Shown in pieces: positions 1 to 11,129 of a stretch of DNA of 64,000 bases. The notes under the pieces are model-generated. The model saw nothing but the letters and a program-made list of their open reading frames with translations. It did no database searches and had not been told where the DNA came from. The position numbers and the translations under genes are program-made. Source of the DNA: Wurfbainia villosa (taxonomy: Eukaryota > Streptophyta > Magnoliopsida > Zingiberales > Zingiberaceae); contig CM046003.1 of assembly GCA_025175895.1 (NCBI GenBank), forward strand, positions 27,921,245 through 27,985,244. Direction: 5' to 3'. Every line of letters starts with the position of its first letter. The stretch's first letter is position 1.

Positions 1-777
1 AAGCGATGATGGCGAGTGCCGCGATTGTCATAGCCCTACCCACTCGGCTTCACCATCGTGTGAGGCGGTGGAGCGTCGGTGACCATGTCATTGCACGACA
101 TGCATTTTGCACGGATTGCATTTGTATTGTGTTTCTTTGCATTATTGTATTGATGCCTTGGATGTTGCATATGATTGACATGCATCTGAGGATTCATATT
201 CTTATATGGTGATGACTTTATCTCTTATAGTAGGGCACATGCTCCTATATCGAGGTAGGAGACTCGGTGAAAGTCTGATCCTTTTGCATTTATTTCTTGC
301 TTACCATATATATGAGGATCTTGGCATGATTAGTATTGTTAGCTATTTCTTACTATTCATATCGACTAGTATCCGCTAAGTTCTTTGAACTTACCAGTGA
401 TTTTATTTTTATTTCGGGATGAATTGTCGGGAGAGTCCATTGCCATATTCCCCCTCGTAGTGATTAGTTTTATTAGTTTGGTTTTGGATTTTGTATAGAA
501 GATATGTTTAGGTTGATGTTGTGGTTATGTACTATTAGTTTGGTTGGGTATTCTGCCCGGATGGCGGAAGGGTAAGTCTAGTTAGTGTAGACTTTGTTTA
601 CCTAGATTTGTTGGCACTTTGAGGCCTTATTATTATCTGCGTGTGTGTGGTTTTGATTCGGTCGTGTTGGCCCGATGTATAGTGTGAGTGTAGGCCTTGT
701 ATAAAATTGGTATTGTCACCGTCTGGAGATCTTTGCCGGATTTTTAAATGCAGCGGAGACTCCTCCTCGGCGTGACA
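1..777 (+). mobile_element. Partial LTR (3' part) of a Ty3/gypsy chromovirus, G1-like
   Basis: This stretch matches, in the opposite orientation, the last part of the two LTRs of element G1 (30544-33036 and 36993-39505). Shared landmarks are the block around 30-60 (conserved in reverse near 31240-31290), the 'gttctttgaactta' block near 379, and the segment before 'ggtattgtcacc' at about 709-720. It ends in GTGACA at 777, the usual CA end of an LTR. A decayed primer-like sequence follows. The 5' part of the LTR lies outside the window. It is noncoding; the short open frame near its start is not a gene. Confidence 0.7.
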
Positions 778-1788
778 ATTTATTTATGTATCGAGCGTAG
801 GTTTAGAGTTCCTTAGGGTCTTTGGGTTTATGGAGTTACGAAGTTTGGTAGGTTAGCGGGTATTTTCGGAGTTGTCACAGTTGAAGCGATTTTTATGTTT
901 CGGAAATTCGAGGTATTATTGACGAGGTCAATATGGGGGATTTGGCGGCGACAGGACATCTCCAGACAGCTAACAGGTAAATACATTCTAGAAAATTTTC
1001 TAGATTAAGTGCATATTTATATTGGTTATATTTGATTATGCGGTGATATCATGTTTTATCTAGTATTGCTTTAACTTGATATTTGTTAGACTGTTAGATT
1101 TTTAGGTTGCTGGTTTATCGTTAGCATATGGTTATTAACTGCTATTACTGCTATTACTGCTATACGTAGCTAGTTATCATTGTGATATAAATGATTAGAT
1201 TGGTAGATGTTTACCTCTTACTTTTTGGACTAGTATTTGGATTGAACTAGTATTAGGATTAGACTAGTTGAATAATATGACTAAGATGGATAAATTCGTA
1301 GAAGGTAATATAGAGGTTCTTTGACTTTCTAGATCCTAGTGCATGAGGACATGATTACATTGCTTACGTAGTTTAGGGTATATATAGGCACCTGATGGTT
1401 TATTGAGTATCGCCTTGACTTTGTTCTGGCATGACCCTTTAGTTATACCCTAATAAATTTCCGCCATTGATTGCCATTAGTATGATTATGCTGACGTTTA
1501 TTAGACAGTGTGTTATATGTTTATAAGGTTATGTGTATTTGAGGTCGAATAGGTCTCCCATGTATGGTTGAGATAATCTACTGTAAGGGTATACTCTTGC
1601 GTTATTCGTTCAGAGTTGGTGATAATCAGATTCGTATGATGTCTGTAGCAAGATAGCTACTTTACGTCTTAAGTACCCACAAGATGTGTTCGTGGTAGCA
1701 GATTGGGGCATGCATGATTGAACTGGTAGGATGGTATAATTGAGGCTTAACCCTCTTGCCGGGCTTGTTAGTAGGTTTATTATCTTTA
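778..1788 (+). mobile_element. Gypsy 5' leader / start of internal region, no recognisable coding
   Basis: Sequence just inside the LTR. It starts with 'tatgtatcgagc', which resembles a decayed tRNA-Met primer site (family TGGTATCAGAGC). A segment near 905-945 matches, in reverse, the leader of G1 near 36830-36870, so the first part is the 5' untranslated leader of the same kind of element. The rest (about 960-1788) is AT-rich with no credible reading frame, and I could not assign it to a domain. It stops at the scaffold gap. Confidence 0.5.
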
Positions 1789-1888
1789 NNNNNNNNNNNN
1801 NNNNNNNNNNNNNNNNNNNNNNNNNNNNNNNNNNNNNNNNNNNNNNNNNNNNNNNNNNNNNNNNNNNNNNNNNNNNNNNNNNNNNNNN
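1789..1888. other. Assembly gap, 100 N
   Basis: Exactly one hundred N. This round number is a common placeholder for a scaffold join of unknown size, so sequence left and right of it need not be contiguous in the genome. Confidence 0.99.
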
Positions 1889-3269
1889 TTCACGACCACC
1901 TAATAGCTCAAGAAGATGAATGGATGATTTAAATCCCGAGTTATTGGCTTATAGTTGGATGAGGATGCTGGGATCGTTTACCCGATCCTGCCGGAAGACG
2001 TTGGATTGAGACATGAGTTTAAAAATGACTCTGTACAAGAGTTTAAGAGTTGGAGACCGATAAGAAAATATTGCAGGTCAACTTATTAGAGTCAAGTCTT
2101 ATTGTTGGATAAAAGGAGTAAGATCGAGTCCAGGCCTTGAGCTACTTTGATTATAGAAGACCAATCGCGAGATCATTAGAATGTTCTTGTGGACATCAGC
2201 GAAAATCAAAACAAAGACTCTGAAGGGATTGTGTGCGTGCAGTGCAGATCACGAAGACACGTGAAGCTAGATTATCTGTTGGAGCAGTTCAGCTGTTGCT
2301 ATTATTGAGCAACCAGTATAGTGGAGGAGGTGTACCTTGAAGATTCAGTTGAAGACTATCGATGGTGTTCCGGGAGGAAGATGCATCGTCTCGACAGCAG
2401 ATATCAGCTCAAAAGATGTGGGTTACCTTATTAGCATCAACCTACTACCTCAGGAGTGGTTGGAGTTCCTTGATACTCCCCTTCAACAGAGATCAACACA
2501 GAAGCAGCATCAGCAGAAGACACTGTAGAAGACTCAGCAGACAACAACAAGTAGTTACCTCCAGATGTATTTTGCTTAGTACAGAGGAGAGAGTATACGA
2601 CAATAGTCGTATCTATTCAGTATCCTACAATTTCAGCTAGTAGGATTTAGTGAGGGGATCAGATGATCTAGGAAAATCCCCGGATTATTCATCAAAATCT
2701 GGCCGCTTTGTCGCGGACTATTGGATCTGATCTTGTTCTCTTCGGAGAAAGGCGGAGACCTACGGGGAGCCTTTGGATCGGATCGACAGATAATTGATCG
2801 TTCAGGGTATTACTTTAGTTTACCCTCTGGATTAATATATTGAGAGATACTTGTAGTTTACAGGTATCTTTGTCTAGTACATTCTTAGTTGGATTAGAAG
2901 GGTCCTTTACATCGACTTGTGGGTTGGTGGTATCTCTACCATCAGATGAGATGAGGATCAACAATTAAGAAGTTAAGGGATGCCCTTAGACTCTGATAGA
3001 CATATCTTTACTGTAGACATATCCTTACGGATGGTCAAGTTGTTGAGATTATAGTATGATTATGTCTCTCAGATGTGCGTATAATCTGAGAGCATTCGGA
3101 TGTAGTTTCGGATGAACTCCTAGGCTTGCCGTTGCTTAGGCAAGGGAGTAGGCAATCGAAATGATTGCGGAAATAGTCCGGTATCGAAGATCACATATCG
3201 AGTGATATTTTTGTTGGTATCAATGTTGTTAAACACTATAAAAGAATTGGAAGAACGTGAGTGCGATTA

Positions 3270-3720
3270 TAGGAGAGGTTGGAGGGGATATTTATCTATC
3301 CCAGTATTCCTCGTGAAGATCCAGAACTCTTTGTTGAAAGAGAGATGAACATTTGAGATTAGGCATCGATTATCGATGATGAATACAGTAGTTATAAATG
3401 AATATCCTTCGTTGTGGATAGATGATCTATTTAGATCATCAAAAAACACCTGTGTATACTCTAAGGTTGGTTTACGACGAGAGTATTGATATTGTAGTGA
3501 CATGATGTCATACGATTATCATTGTCGTTGTGATGATTAATATATATCATCAGCGTAGAGTAAAGGGGATGCAGGTGTGTGGAGATGATAATTTCATACT
3601 TGGTATGAATTGTATGAGTTTTGATTGTATTGTTAGACTATTAAATGATTTAGTCGTCCAGGGATTTGAGAATCGTGTATCTTGGACACGATTGGATCAG
3701 TTGGTAGTTGTTGGAGTTGC
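3270..3720 (+). pseudogene. Decayed Ty3/gypsy reverse transcriptase (G2-A)
   Basis: Plus-strand translation, with frame changes, gives pieces of a chromovirus reverse transcriptase in the right order. A 'FIYPSIPREDP' segment corresponds to the family block ending in aromatic/SPWGAP. 'NEYPSLWIDDLF' (about 3401-3436) corresponds to the NRYPLPRIDDLF block. 'YHQRRVKG' (about 3547-3570) corresponds to the SGYHQIRV block. The catalytic block with two aspartates is not recognisable. In its expected place (about 3690-3790) lies sequence resembling a motif of the element's own LTR. The enzyme would copy the element RNA into DNA; this copy cannot be functional. A matching decayed copy lies in reverse at about 23180-23400. 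Confidence 0.6.
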
Positions 3721-3839
3721 GTAACCTGGCCACTGTTTATTGTGGTAGTTGGAGTTGCGCACTCGACCACCGTAGATGGTGGTTTGCCTTGTATGGGTTG
3801 GTTAATTCCGTAGATGTGGATAGAATATTTGGCATTACT

Positions 3840-4270
3840 ATACCACGGACTTGTTTGACAAAGGTGATGTTGTAAATCATTTAGTCGGAAGCTGGTGAAA
3901 CCAGTTTACAAGACCTAGATGGCGGTTAACTTTTACGCAAGTATTAGTTAATCCTTCCGGAGTGGATAAAAAGGAGGTTGTACGCGAATGCATTATCTCA
4001 GGGATCGGAGCTATTCCGATACAGTTGAATGAGGCATACCTTATGCTTAAGACATTTAAGAAACTATGAGATATGCTGTTATATACATGACGTGCCTTTA
4101 GTAGTTATTATTTGGATTTATAGATGTATGGAGTAGAAGTGCTCATTGAATTTAACTAGCTACTCGGTAGCTACTATGGAGTTGCTGGAGCGCGAACAGT
4201 TGCAACAATTGCAACAAGGGAGATTGATTGCTATAGTCTTCCATGCACTTACAACGTGTGTGGAGTGTAT
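3840..4270 (+). pseudogene. Decayed gypsy RNase H and connector (G2-A)
   Basis: Around 4055-4130 one frame reads 'LRNYEICCYIHDVPLVVI', which resembles the chromovirus RNase H block with LR.HE.NYPTHDLEL. Further down, about 4180-4245, a clean stretch reads 'ELLEREQLQQLQQGRLIAIV'; its counterpart is in reverse in G2-B at about 22480-22540, so it is a conserved part of this family between RNase H and integrase. Stops interrupt every frame. The domain call is by position and partial motif only. Confidence 0.4.
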
Positions 4271-4337
4271 CTTGGATGGTTGATGGATTTCTCTTTTGAG
4301 AAAATAATTCCCGTCTCTGAAAAGGATAGAGGGTTCC

Positions 4338-5231
4338 GGAGTTGCAGTGTTTAAGGAAGAGTTGCTACAGGAAGCTTATCATTTGAGATTTGCTATTTAT
4401 CCTGGTGGTACTCAGATGTACCGAGAGTTGAAACATTGATATTGGTGGAAACGGTATGAAGAGATATATCGCAGACTTTGATGCTGGATATTTACTACAC
4501 CAGCAGGTGATGACTGAACATCAGAAATCCGATGGATTGCTCTAGGAAAATTCCGATTTCGGAATGGAAGTGGGAGCGTATCACTATGGATTTCGTTACG
4601 GGATTGTCTAGAACCCGTAAAGGACGTGATGCGATTTGGGTGATTGTGGATCGACTGACCAAATCAGCTCATTTCCTTCATATTCGTGGGTCGTACTTGT
4701 TGGATCATTCGGTAGAGTTGTATTACCGAAAGATTATCAGATTTGCGTGGGGTACTTTTAAGTACCATATCGGATAGAGATTCGCGATTTACCTCGCGAT
4801 TTTGATAGAGTCTACACCAGACTATGGGCACAGAGCTTCGGCTTAGTGCAACATTTCATCCACGGACTAATGGACTGTCTGAGCATGACATTCAGACGTT
4901 GGAGGATCTATTCAGATCTTGTGTTGTGGATTATGGAGGTGTAGCTTATTGGTTGGCTTTACCTCCGATATTTCTTGGTGTTCACCATGTATTTCATGGT
5001 TATATCTTTGAGAAATACGTTGCATTGAGCATGTTCAAGGAGAAAGCAATTCCACCTCGTCTAATGTGACTTACGAGGAGATTCTAGGTGGAGCTGAGTC
5101 GAAAGGAGCGATAGTAGTGGGACTAAAACCATCCAGGACTAAGTAAGGTTGAGTGGATGATCCGTGATGAGGAGGTTACATGGGAGCTGGAAGATACTAT
5201 CCGAGCTTGATACCCTCATCTGTTCACTTGA
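4338..5231 (+). pseudogene. Decayed gypsy integrase with chromodomain-like C terminus (G2-A)
   Basis: Three parts of a chromovirus (Tekay/Del-like) integrase are visible. The N-terminal zinc-binding segment, 'FAIYPGGTQMYRELKH' then YWW, is at about 4387-4446. The start of the catalytic core is at 4532-4777; its 'WERITMDFVTGLSRTRKG' contains the first catalytic aspartate, followed by 'IWVIVDRLTKSAHFL'. The third core part, with 'SATFHPRTNGLSEHDIQTL', is at 4824-5069. After a broken stretch, 5151-5213 reads 'VEWMIRDEEVTWELEDTIRA', then a stop and YPHLF. This matches the C-terminal chromodomain-type tail with its conserved W and E/D residues. Integrase joins element DNA to the host chromosome, and chromodomain tails guide insertion to heterochromatin. 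Stops and frameshifts make this a pseudogene. Confidence 0.8.
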
Positions 5232-5318
5232 GGAATGTATGTGGTTATTCCGGAAAACCTGCTTGAATTTAATTTTCTTGCATGCTAGTATGAAATTTGG
5301 GGACCAAATTTTTTATAA

Positions 5319-5329
5319 GTGGAGGAGAA
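5319..5329 (+). other. Polypurine tract of G2-A
   Basis: GTGGAGGAGAA lies directly against the TG of the 3' LTR, where the plus-strand primer of an LTR retrotransposon is expected. The reverse counterpart in G2-B (about 21255-21265) reads GTGGGGGAGAA on the minus strand. Confidence 0.75.
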
Positions 5330-7400
5330 TGTAAAATACCAGAGAAAAAAAAATATTCCTCGGTAATTGATAAAATATCTTATGGAATTTTTCAGAAATT
5401 TTTAAAAAATTTTCTGGATTTAAACGGAGGTCTTATGGATATTTTATGGGGATAAAGTGAATAGGCTTTTGTAAAGCCTGTTTAGACTATCTGCTAGGAA
5501 TTAATAGGTTTAATTAAAACATTTATTTTAATCTCTCGATTTCTTCTGATTCGTTCACTCGACCCGATTTCTCTTCTTCTCCTTCGCTCGATGTTGCCTC
5601 CTCTCCGCCGCCTTCTCCACTCGTCGCCGCCCCTTAACACCCCAAGCAGCATCACCGGCCGCAAGCAACGCCGCCGCCGCTCCTTCCTCGACTGATCTGC
5701 CTCCACAAGTCGCACACTAGCCGTCGGATCTACTCTTCCCACTCGCCGCCGACGCTCAATCCGCCTCTTTCTCCCTTCCGATTTCTCACTGTCGCCTTGG
5801 TGCGTGGGGTGCTCGCCGCCCAAACTGCGTGCCACCCTCCTTGTCGTGCACACATCTCCGATCGTTCGTGGCCCGGGAAGAGCAGTACGCGTGCAAGTCG
5901 CACTGCTCCTTGCGTGCCCCAAAATCAGCGCCGCCTTTGCACCTGACCACTAACCTTAGTATCGCCGTTGACCACCACCGCCCCTCGCCTTAGTCGCAAT
6001 CGCGCATCGTAGCAATTGGCGATCGAGTTAGGTCTCTTAAGATCTTGGATAATATATGAGTCCTAGCTGTGGTTGTTCCCTCGCTGAGCATGATCCATTA
6101 TTTGGGCAGCAGTTGGTGCCGGCGAGCAAGGGATAGTGAACGGTTGGCTGCCGGTTGTTAGGGACTTGGCTACTGACGGGGTTCAACATCTGGTAAGGAA
6201 GAGAAACATTCTTTGTTTTGTTCTGTGAATTTCTTACAGTAAAGATGGCATGTGGTGATGACTGTATGGTGGGCAATGGTTTCCGGTGAACTGAGGATGG
6301 GTGGAATAGATGGCTGCCGGTGAAGTTGTGACCCATAAGCTTCGTTCTCCTTTGTTGTTTCATATGTAATTGCTGTAACGATCTGTGATGTGTCAATGTT
6401 GTTGAGAATACAATGGTTCCTATTTGTGGATCATCGTGTGTGGCTGTTGGGAGTGGGATCCGTTAGATTAGGTACCGTTTAGTGTTGCTGTGATGGTTTC
6501 AGTTGATGTTGGAGTTGTAATTGTGGTGTGGTTGCTGTGTTGTTATGCCAGCTGTGAAGTCCAATTGATGATTGGGTGATCCGATTGTAGTGGGAGTGAT
6601 GTTCAGATGAGCAATAGTGTGTGATCTGAATGTTCTTGAGGTTGCTAACCATAATTGTTGTGTTGCTGTAAATGATGGAGTGTTAGTAAGATATAGGCAT
6701 GAGATGTTTCTGAGTATTGATGTTGTGTTATGGAGAGTTGGTTGGGTGTATCGGTCGAGGATGGATGTAGATATGAGGTTACAAGAGGTGTGTGCTCTAG
6801 TTCCTAACTCGTAGACGAGGAAAGGTTGTGAACATAGGAACGACGTGGTAATTAAGTTGTGTATTTGTCGTATACTTGCACTTAATCATAATGTTTGATA
6901 CGTGCAGGACATGGATACGAGGCAGGCTCACTGACGCAAAGACAATCAGCACGAGCTACGTATCAGGTGGGTAATTTTCTACCTGGTCCGGGTAGATGTA
7001 TTGCATTCAGATTTAGTCATAGATATGAGCATGTTAGATGTTCATATTATCTTGACCCTAATCTTTTTATCGTATGCTTGATCCTTTACCGTTGGCTATT
7101 AACTCCATTGTTGATATCATGTTTATTTTATCATGATTAGGAGTTATACATATAGGTGATGCAAGTAACTTAGAATTTGTTTAAGTTAAGTGCAAATAGT
7201 AAAGTCCGGATGACAACCTGATTGTACATTGGGCAAAAAGGTCATCCGTAGGTAGATAATGTTTTTAACCTAGGGTTAGCTCTAGTACCCTTAGGTTGTA
7301 TGTTTCCACCGAACATGTATTGTGTAAATGGTCAGAGGAATGATACTTAGGGTATCGCTACGGACCGGTGGTCCTAGCTTATTATAATCAGATGAGTACG

Positions 7401-7462
7401 ACTCTCTGCAGGATAGAGAGTGTGTTGATCTGGTTAGTATGATTCTCTGTAGAATAGAGAGT
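7401..7462 (+). repeat. Two copies of a 41-bp hairpin minisatellite unit in the G2-A LTR
   Basis: Units at 7401-7421 (ACTCTCTGCAGGATAGAGAGT) and 7442-7462 each contain a 7-bp inverted repeat (ACTCTCT...AGAGAGT; the second starts ATTCTCT). The starts are 41 bp apart. The homologous site in the G2-B LTR holds six copies at the same period. Confidence 0.9.
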
Positions 7463-7917
7463 TTATGGTGGATGTCTATATGTGAGACATTGCATTCATG
7501 CATTTACATGCACGCTGGCGATAAGGTCTCCCTTGTGGTTGAGAGTGTCGTCAGTCATCCTGCCTCCACGGTTACTCATAGGAGGAGTCACCCGTGGCGA
7601 GCATCTCTACCACTATAGACGGTGGTAGTTGGATTTGCGTGCCGTAGTCCTGCGTGTGTGGCACTCGACCACTCATGGGTAGTGACAGTCAGAGTGGCCA
7701 ACAGTAGGGACCCCCATCGTGTAGCTTGCTCTTTATGCTTATATGCTACTCGATCATACTGCCCACTTGGCCACTCGAGAGTAGTGGTTGGTGTTGAGTT
7801 GGGACAGTTGTCATGCTCGAGCCACTGAGGCCACACTGGGGTCGTGGTAGCTTTAGGGTGAGCCGACATGACCATGCATGCTGCATTGCCGTATCTGATG
7901 GCGCTTTAAATATTACC

Positions 7918-8029
<112 letters not shown>

Positions 8030-8884
8030 TTGAGATTAATATATATATAGATACAGTCTATATATATATGATTATTGTGATGTTGCATTTGTTTGTACTA
8101 TGCTTGCTGCATTTGGGTGGACATCATATTCATGCATGTCTCTTGCATTTGTTATATGATTGTGTCGGATATTGGTATGTGTTGGACAGACCACTAGATA
8201 CCTTGACCTGTAGCTAGAGTATATTTTGAGTTGATCTACTCTTCCTGTTATATATATATATGTTGGATATATGTTCAGGTTGGATCAGAGTTTCGTGGCA
8301 GACTTCAGGTATGTCTGCATTTTTATGTTGTTCATTCAGTTAGACGGTATGGACTTGTATTTATATACTATGCTGATATACCTGTTGTACTTCTAGATTA
8401 TGTTGTCGAAATACATGTGATATGACATATATACATGTTTTCTATTACCTGCTGAGTTTTACTCACCACCCCCGCGGACCCTGGGTTTTCTGTCGCCCAG
8501 GTAACAGGTAGAAGACTTCGTGACAGCTTGGAGCACCGCCGGCTGACGTCATCTCATCTCACGAGGCTCCCGTGTTTTGTTTTGGGCCTGCTGTCCGTTG
8601 TGCATTGTATTTTGGAGTTTTCGTGATGTATATGTTGTATATTTAGATTTTGTCGAGATTTCGTGTTGTTGTGGTGTGTTAGTCATACTGGTATGCATGT
8701 GTGGGATTATTGTATTGTTGTGGTTTGTTTCCGCTGTGTCTTGTGTAGTTTTTATTTTCATACATATATATTGTTGTTATTGTGGGCCTACGGGCCTTGT
8801 ATTAACCCGAAATGTTGCCACGTATAGGGGAGGTGCCATCCGTTTGATTTTCGGTTCGGCATGCTCTTGGGGCGTGACAATACT

Positions 8885-10100
8885 AGTCTAGTGTAGTGAA
8901 CAATAACCCTTCTTAGATATCTCTACACTCAAAGTCATATTCTAAGTGAAAAGAGATCCTAACAAGTAAGCTAGCACAATGAACTTCTCCTACTAAACAA
9001 GACACAATTCATACCACTACCGGTAAAAGAAAGTGAATTGCTAAGGTCTAGAGAAAAAATTCATATGTATTGAACAAATAAAAAAAGCACCCTAACTGCT
9101 GAAAATATCTACTTACATGAAGTAAACAGATAAACATAGATAAAAACAAGCAAGATGACTAATTAACTCCCCCAAACTCAAGATTAGTATTGTCCTCAAT
9201 GAATGGAGAAGTTAGTGATATGATAGGATAAAGGACTAGGGAGGTGAGAAATAACCTTATGAAAGGGGCCAATTATACATTGCCTTGATTATATGATGTT
9301 GTTCTGTCTGCTCAACATGGAGTCATGAGATAGCATCCTTCATGCGACTTGAAAAAGATGAATGAGTAGAAGAAGAAAAGGGCCTAGATGGCCTTGCATG
9401 CGCATATAGATGAGGAGGATACTCCATCACTAGTGGCTCAAGTGGTGGAGCACTAGGGAAACTCTAGCTAGAACTTACACATAATTTTGAGCCATTTAAA
9501 GCCTAATACCATGGTAAACTCCATGGTTAAATCATAGTTCCTACTGTACCCAAATAAAATATAGTAAAAAATCAAAGAAAATGAAAGAAAACAACCAAGA
9601 AAAAGAAATGATAAACTTAAATGAAAAAAGGGCTTGGATTGCCTCCCAATAAGTGTTTATTTTCAATTGTAAATTTGACCCCTGTTATTCCAAATCAGGA
9701 GCTCATGGTCAGAGGAGATTGTGTTTCTTTCCTCTCTCTATAAGCTCATTAAGAGAGTATCTCTTAAATATTTCTCATGTCAGAACAAAATACTTCTCAA
9801 CATTTAAATCTCTAGCTCTTAGCCCTCCATCTAATATACTCAATTTCAAAGGATTCATATCTTTTAAACCTTACCCATGGAGGAACAAGGTACTTACTAG
9901 CCTCATCTCTCAATCCTTTATCAAATAAGCTCAACTTCAAAGGGTCGTCAAGAGGTCATCCATGATATTCTTCTTTTTTTCACCTACTGTAAACAATACA
10001 CCCTACAACAAACATCCTCAATAAAAGATTAATTAGTAGTCTTAGATAGATCAAATAAAATTTTATCTTCACCAATTGCCAAAGAGGGTTTAATATCGAT
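8885..10100 (-). mobile_element. Athila-like gypsy remnant, spacer part
   Basis: AT-rich sequence with 'aactcccccaaactcaag' near 9166 and 'gggcttggattgcctcccaa' near 9629. From general knowledge of plant gypsy elements, both phrases recur in Athila/Tat-type internal regions, here in reverse relative to the gag pieces that follow. No credible open frame exists; the 91-codon plus-strand frame at 9653-9928 has no recognisable features. Read together with the gag fragments at 10134-10881 and the tRNA-Asp primer site at 11112-11129, it belongs to one minus-strand element. Polymerase domains are not seen, so this may be a deletion derivative. Confidence 0.5.
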
Positions 10101-10133
10101 TGCTATGGCTTCAGTGGTAGCTAAGAAAGACTT

Positions 10134-10319
10134 TTATGGATCTTTAAAGTTTGGAGGAAATTGAATTAAAATATTACACTCCTTTATCAAAGTCTCAATT
10201 TCATATTCCTCAAATTTCTTTTTATGTGGTGTCTGAATAATTGTACCTTCTTCGCTTCTTACATCATCTTCATCCTCCTTATTCACCTTAGGCTTCTCCA
10301 AAGCTTTACCACTTCTCAA
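10134..10319 (-). pseudogene. Fragment of Athila-type gag, LRSGK region
   Basis: A 61-codon minus-strand frame starts with MRSGKALEKPKV and ends with 'ILIQFPPNFKDP'. In Athila-type elements the C-terminal part of Gag, just before the protease, carries a TLRSGK motif followed by charged residues and a P.PFPQRL motif. The first motif is clear here and the second is only loosely kept. The first Met stands where the family has Leu, so it is probably not a real start. The acidic/lysine-rich middle fits this linker. The fragment lies downstream (lower coordinates) of the zinc-knuckle-like part at 10560-10881, in the right order. Confidence 0.6.
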
Positions 10320-10559
10320 AGTGATAACATTGCAACGTTCAATATGATTACTCTCGAGTTGACCTAGTCTGGAGCCCTTGGAGAAGAACTAAGCACCTGC
10401 AAAAATTAAGTTTCTAACATAATATGGTTAGTCAAATCATTGAAATTACCTACTAGCTATTTGATTATTTATTTTGTTTACTATCTAGACTCCACGAGTT
10501 GTTGTATAGACTTCTCAAATTGCTTAATGAAATTTTCTAGAAAAGGTTTTTTTGTTAAA

Positions 10560-10881
10560 TTTTGGTGCCTAATGAAATTCTGGTGGTGATCCATAGTTCG
10601 CATCCCCAACTTGATCTTGATACTTCCTACAATAAAATTTTAAAGGATTTCTCTAACCAGGGTTATAAGTGTATAAATATGGATCATTTTGTAGTCACTA
10701 GTTGTAGTTGTAGATAGTATCTATTTGTTCCACATGCAAAGGTATAAGTATTATTGGACAATGAGGTATGACCAATTTCACCACAAATCTCACAATAAAG
10801 ATGAGCAAAGTCTACAATATTAAATTGATCAAACCTTCGAATTAGAAAATCCATCTTTGTATAAAAGGAAAATTTATTCAC
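10560..10881 (-). pseudogene. Fragment of Athila-type gag with remnant zinc knuckle
   Basis: Read on the minus strand, 'CEICGEIGHTS' at about 10755-10790 is a partial CX2CX4H zinc knuckle with the last Cys lost. Downstream in another frame is 'NDPYLYTYNPG' (about 10667-10700), then a stop where the family has Trp, then RNPLKF and 'NYGSPPEF'. This series matches the Gag C-terminal region of Athila-type elements (NDPYSNTYNPGWRNHPNFSW). Gag forms the particle and binds element RNA. This copy has at least one stop and a frame change. Confidence 0.65.
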
Positions 10882-10889
10882 CTATAAGA

Positions 10890-11100
10890 GAAGTATAAAA
10901 AAAAGCAGTAAAAGGTAAAAAATAAAAAATAAAAAATAGTAGCAAGAACAAAAAGAAAAGAAAAAGGGAATAAAAGAAAAGAAAAGAAAATAACTATCAA
11001 AACAAAAATGAAATAAAAGAAATTTTTTAAAATAGTAGTAAAAAGAAAAAATAAAAAATAAAAATTCAGATTAACCAAATTGCTAATAAAACTAATATCG
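10890..11100. repeat. A-rich low-complexity stretch
   Basis: About 200 bp of repeated 'aaaaaataaaaaat'-type sequence between the Athila-like gag and the primer site. The phenylalanine-rich minus-strand frame across it is a composition artefact. Confidence 0.85.
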
Positions 11101-11111
11101 ACTAGACACAG

Positions 11112-11129
11112 TCTTCGACAACGATGTCA
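11112..11129 (-). other. Decayed tRNA-Asp primer binding site of the Athila-like element
   Basis: The minus strand reads TGACATCGTTGTCGAAGA. The primer site used by Athila/Tat elements is TGGCGCCGTTGCCGGGGA, complementary to the 3' end of tRNA-Asp. Thirteen of 18 positions agree, and all five differences are G-to-A or C-to-T. The site is followed by GACTGTGTC-type sequence typical of these elements. Confidence 0.75.

Larger units (their letters stand above)
1889..5329 (+). mobile_element. Internal (pol) region of decayed gypsy element G2-A
   Basis: From its first bases this region matches, in reverse, the internal region of G2-B. For example 1900-1920 corresponds to about 51825-51845, and 2905-2960 corresponds to the sequence at the C1-a insertion point (23740-23769 and 50972-51010). 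Coding traces appear in the order reverse transcriptase, RNase H, integrase and chromodomain, which is the Ty3/gypsy order. Frames are broken throughout and no open frame exceeds about 80 codons within the coding traces. The region 1889-3260 should hold gag and protease, but I recognise neither. It ends at a purine tract just before the LTR. Confidence 0.8.

Noticed and set aside
3267..3503. 78-codon minus-strand frame
   Set aside because: Shadow of the reverse transcriptase trace on the plus strand.
5494..5922. 142-codon arginine-rich minus-strand frame
   Set aside because: GC-rich LTR sequence of G2-A. The homologous part of G2-B (20460-21060) does not keep this frame.
10878..11078. Phe-rich possible membrane protein on the minus strand
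   Set aside because: A-rich low-complexity DNA gives Phe and Leu codons in reverse; no other support.
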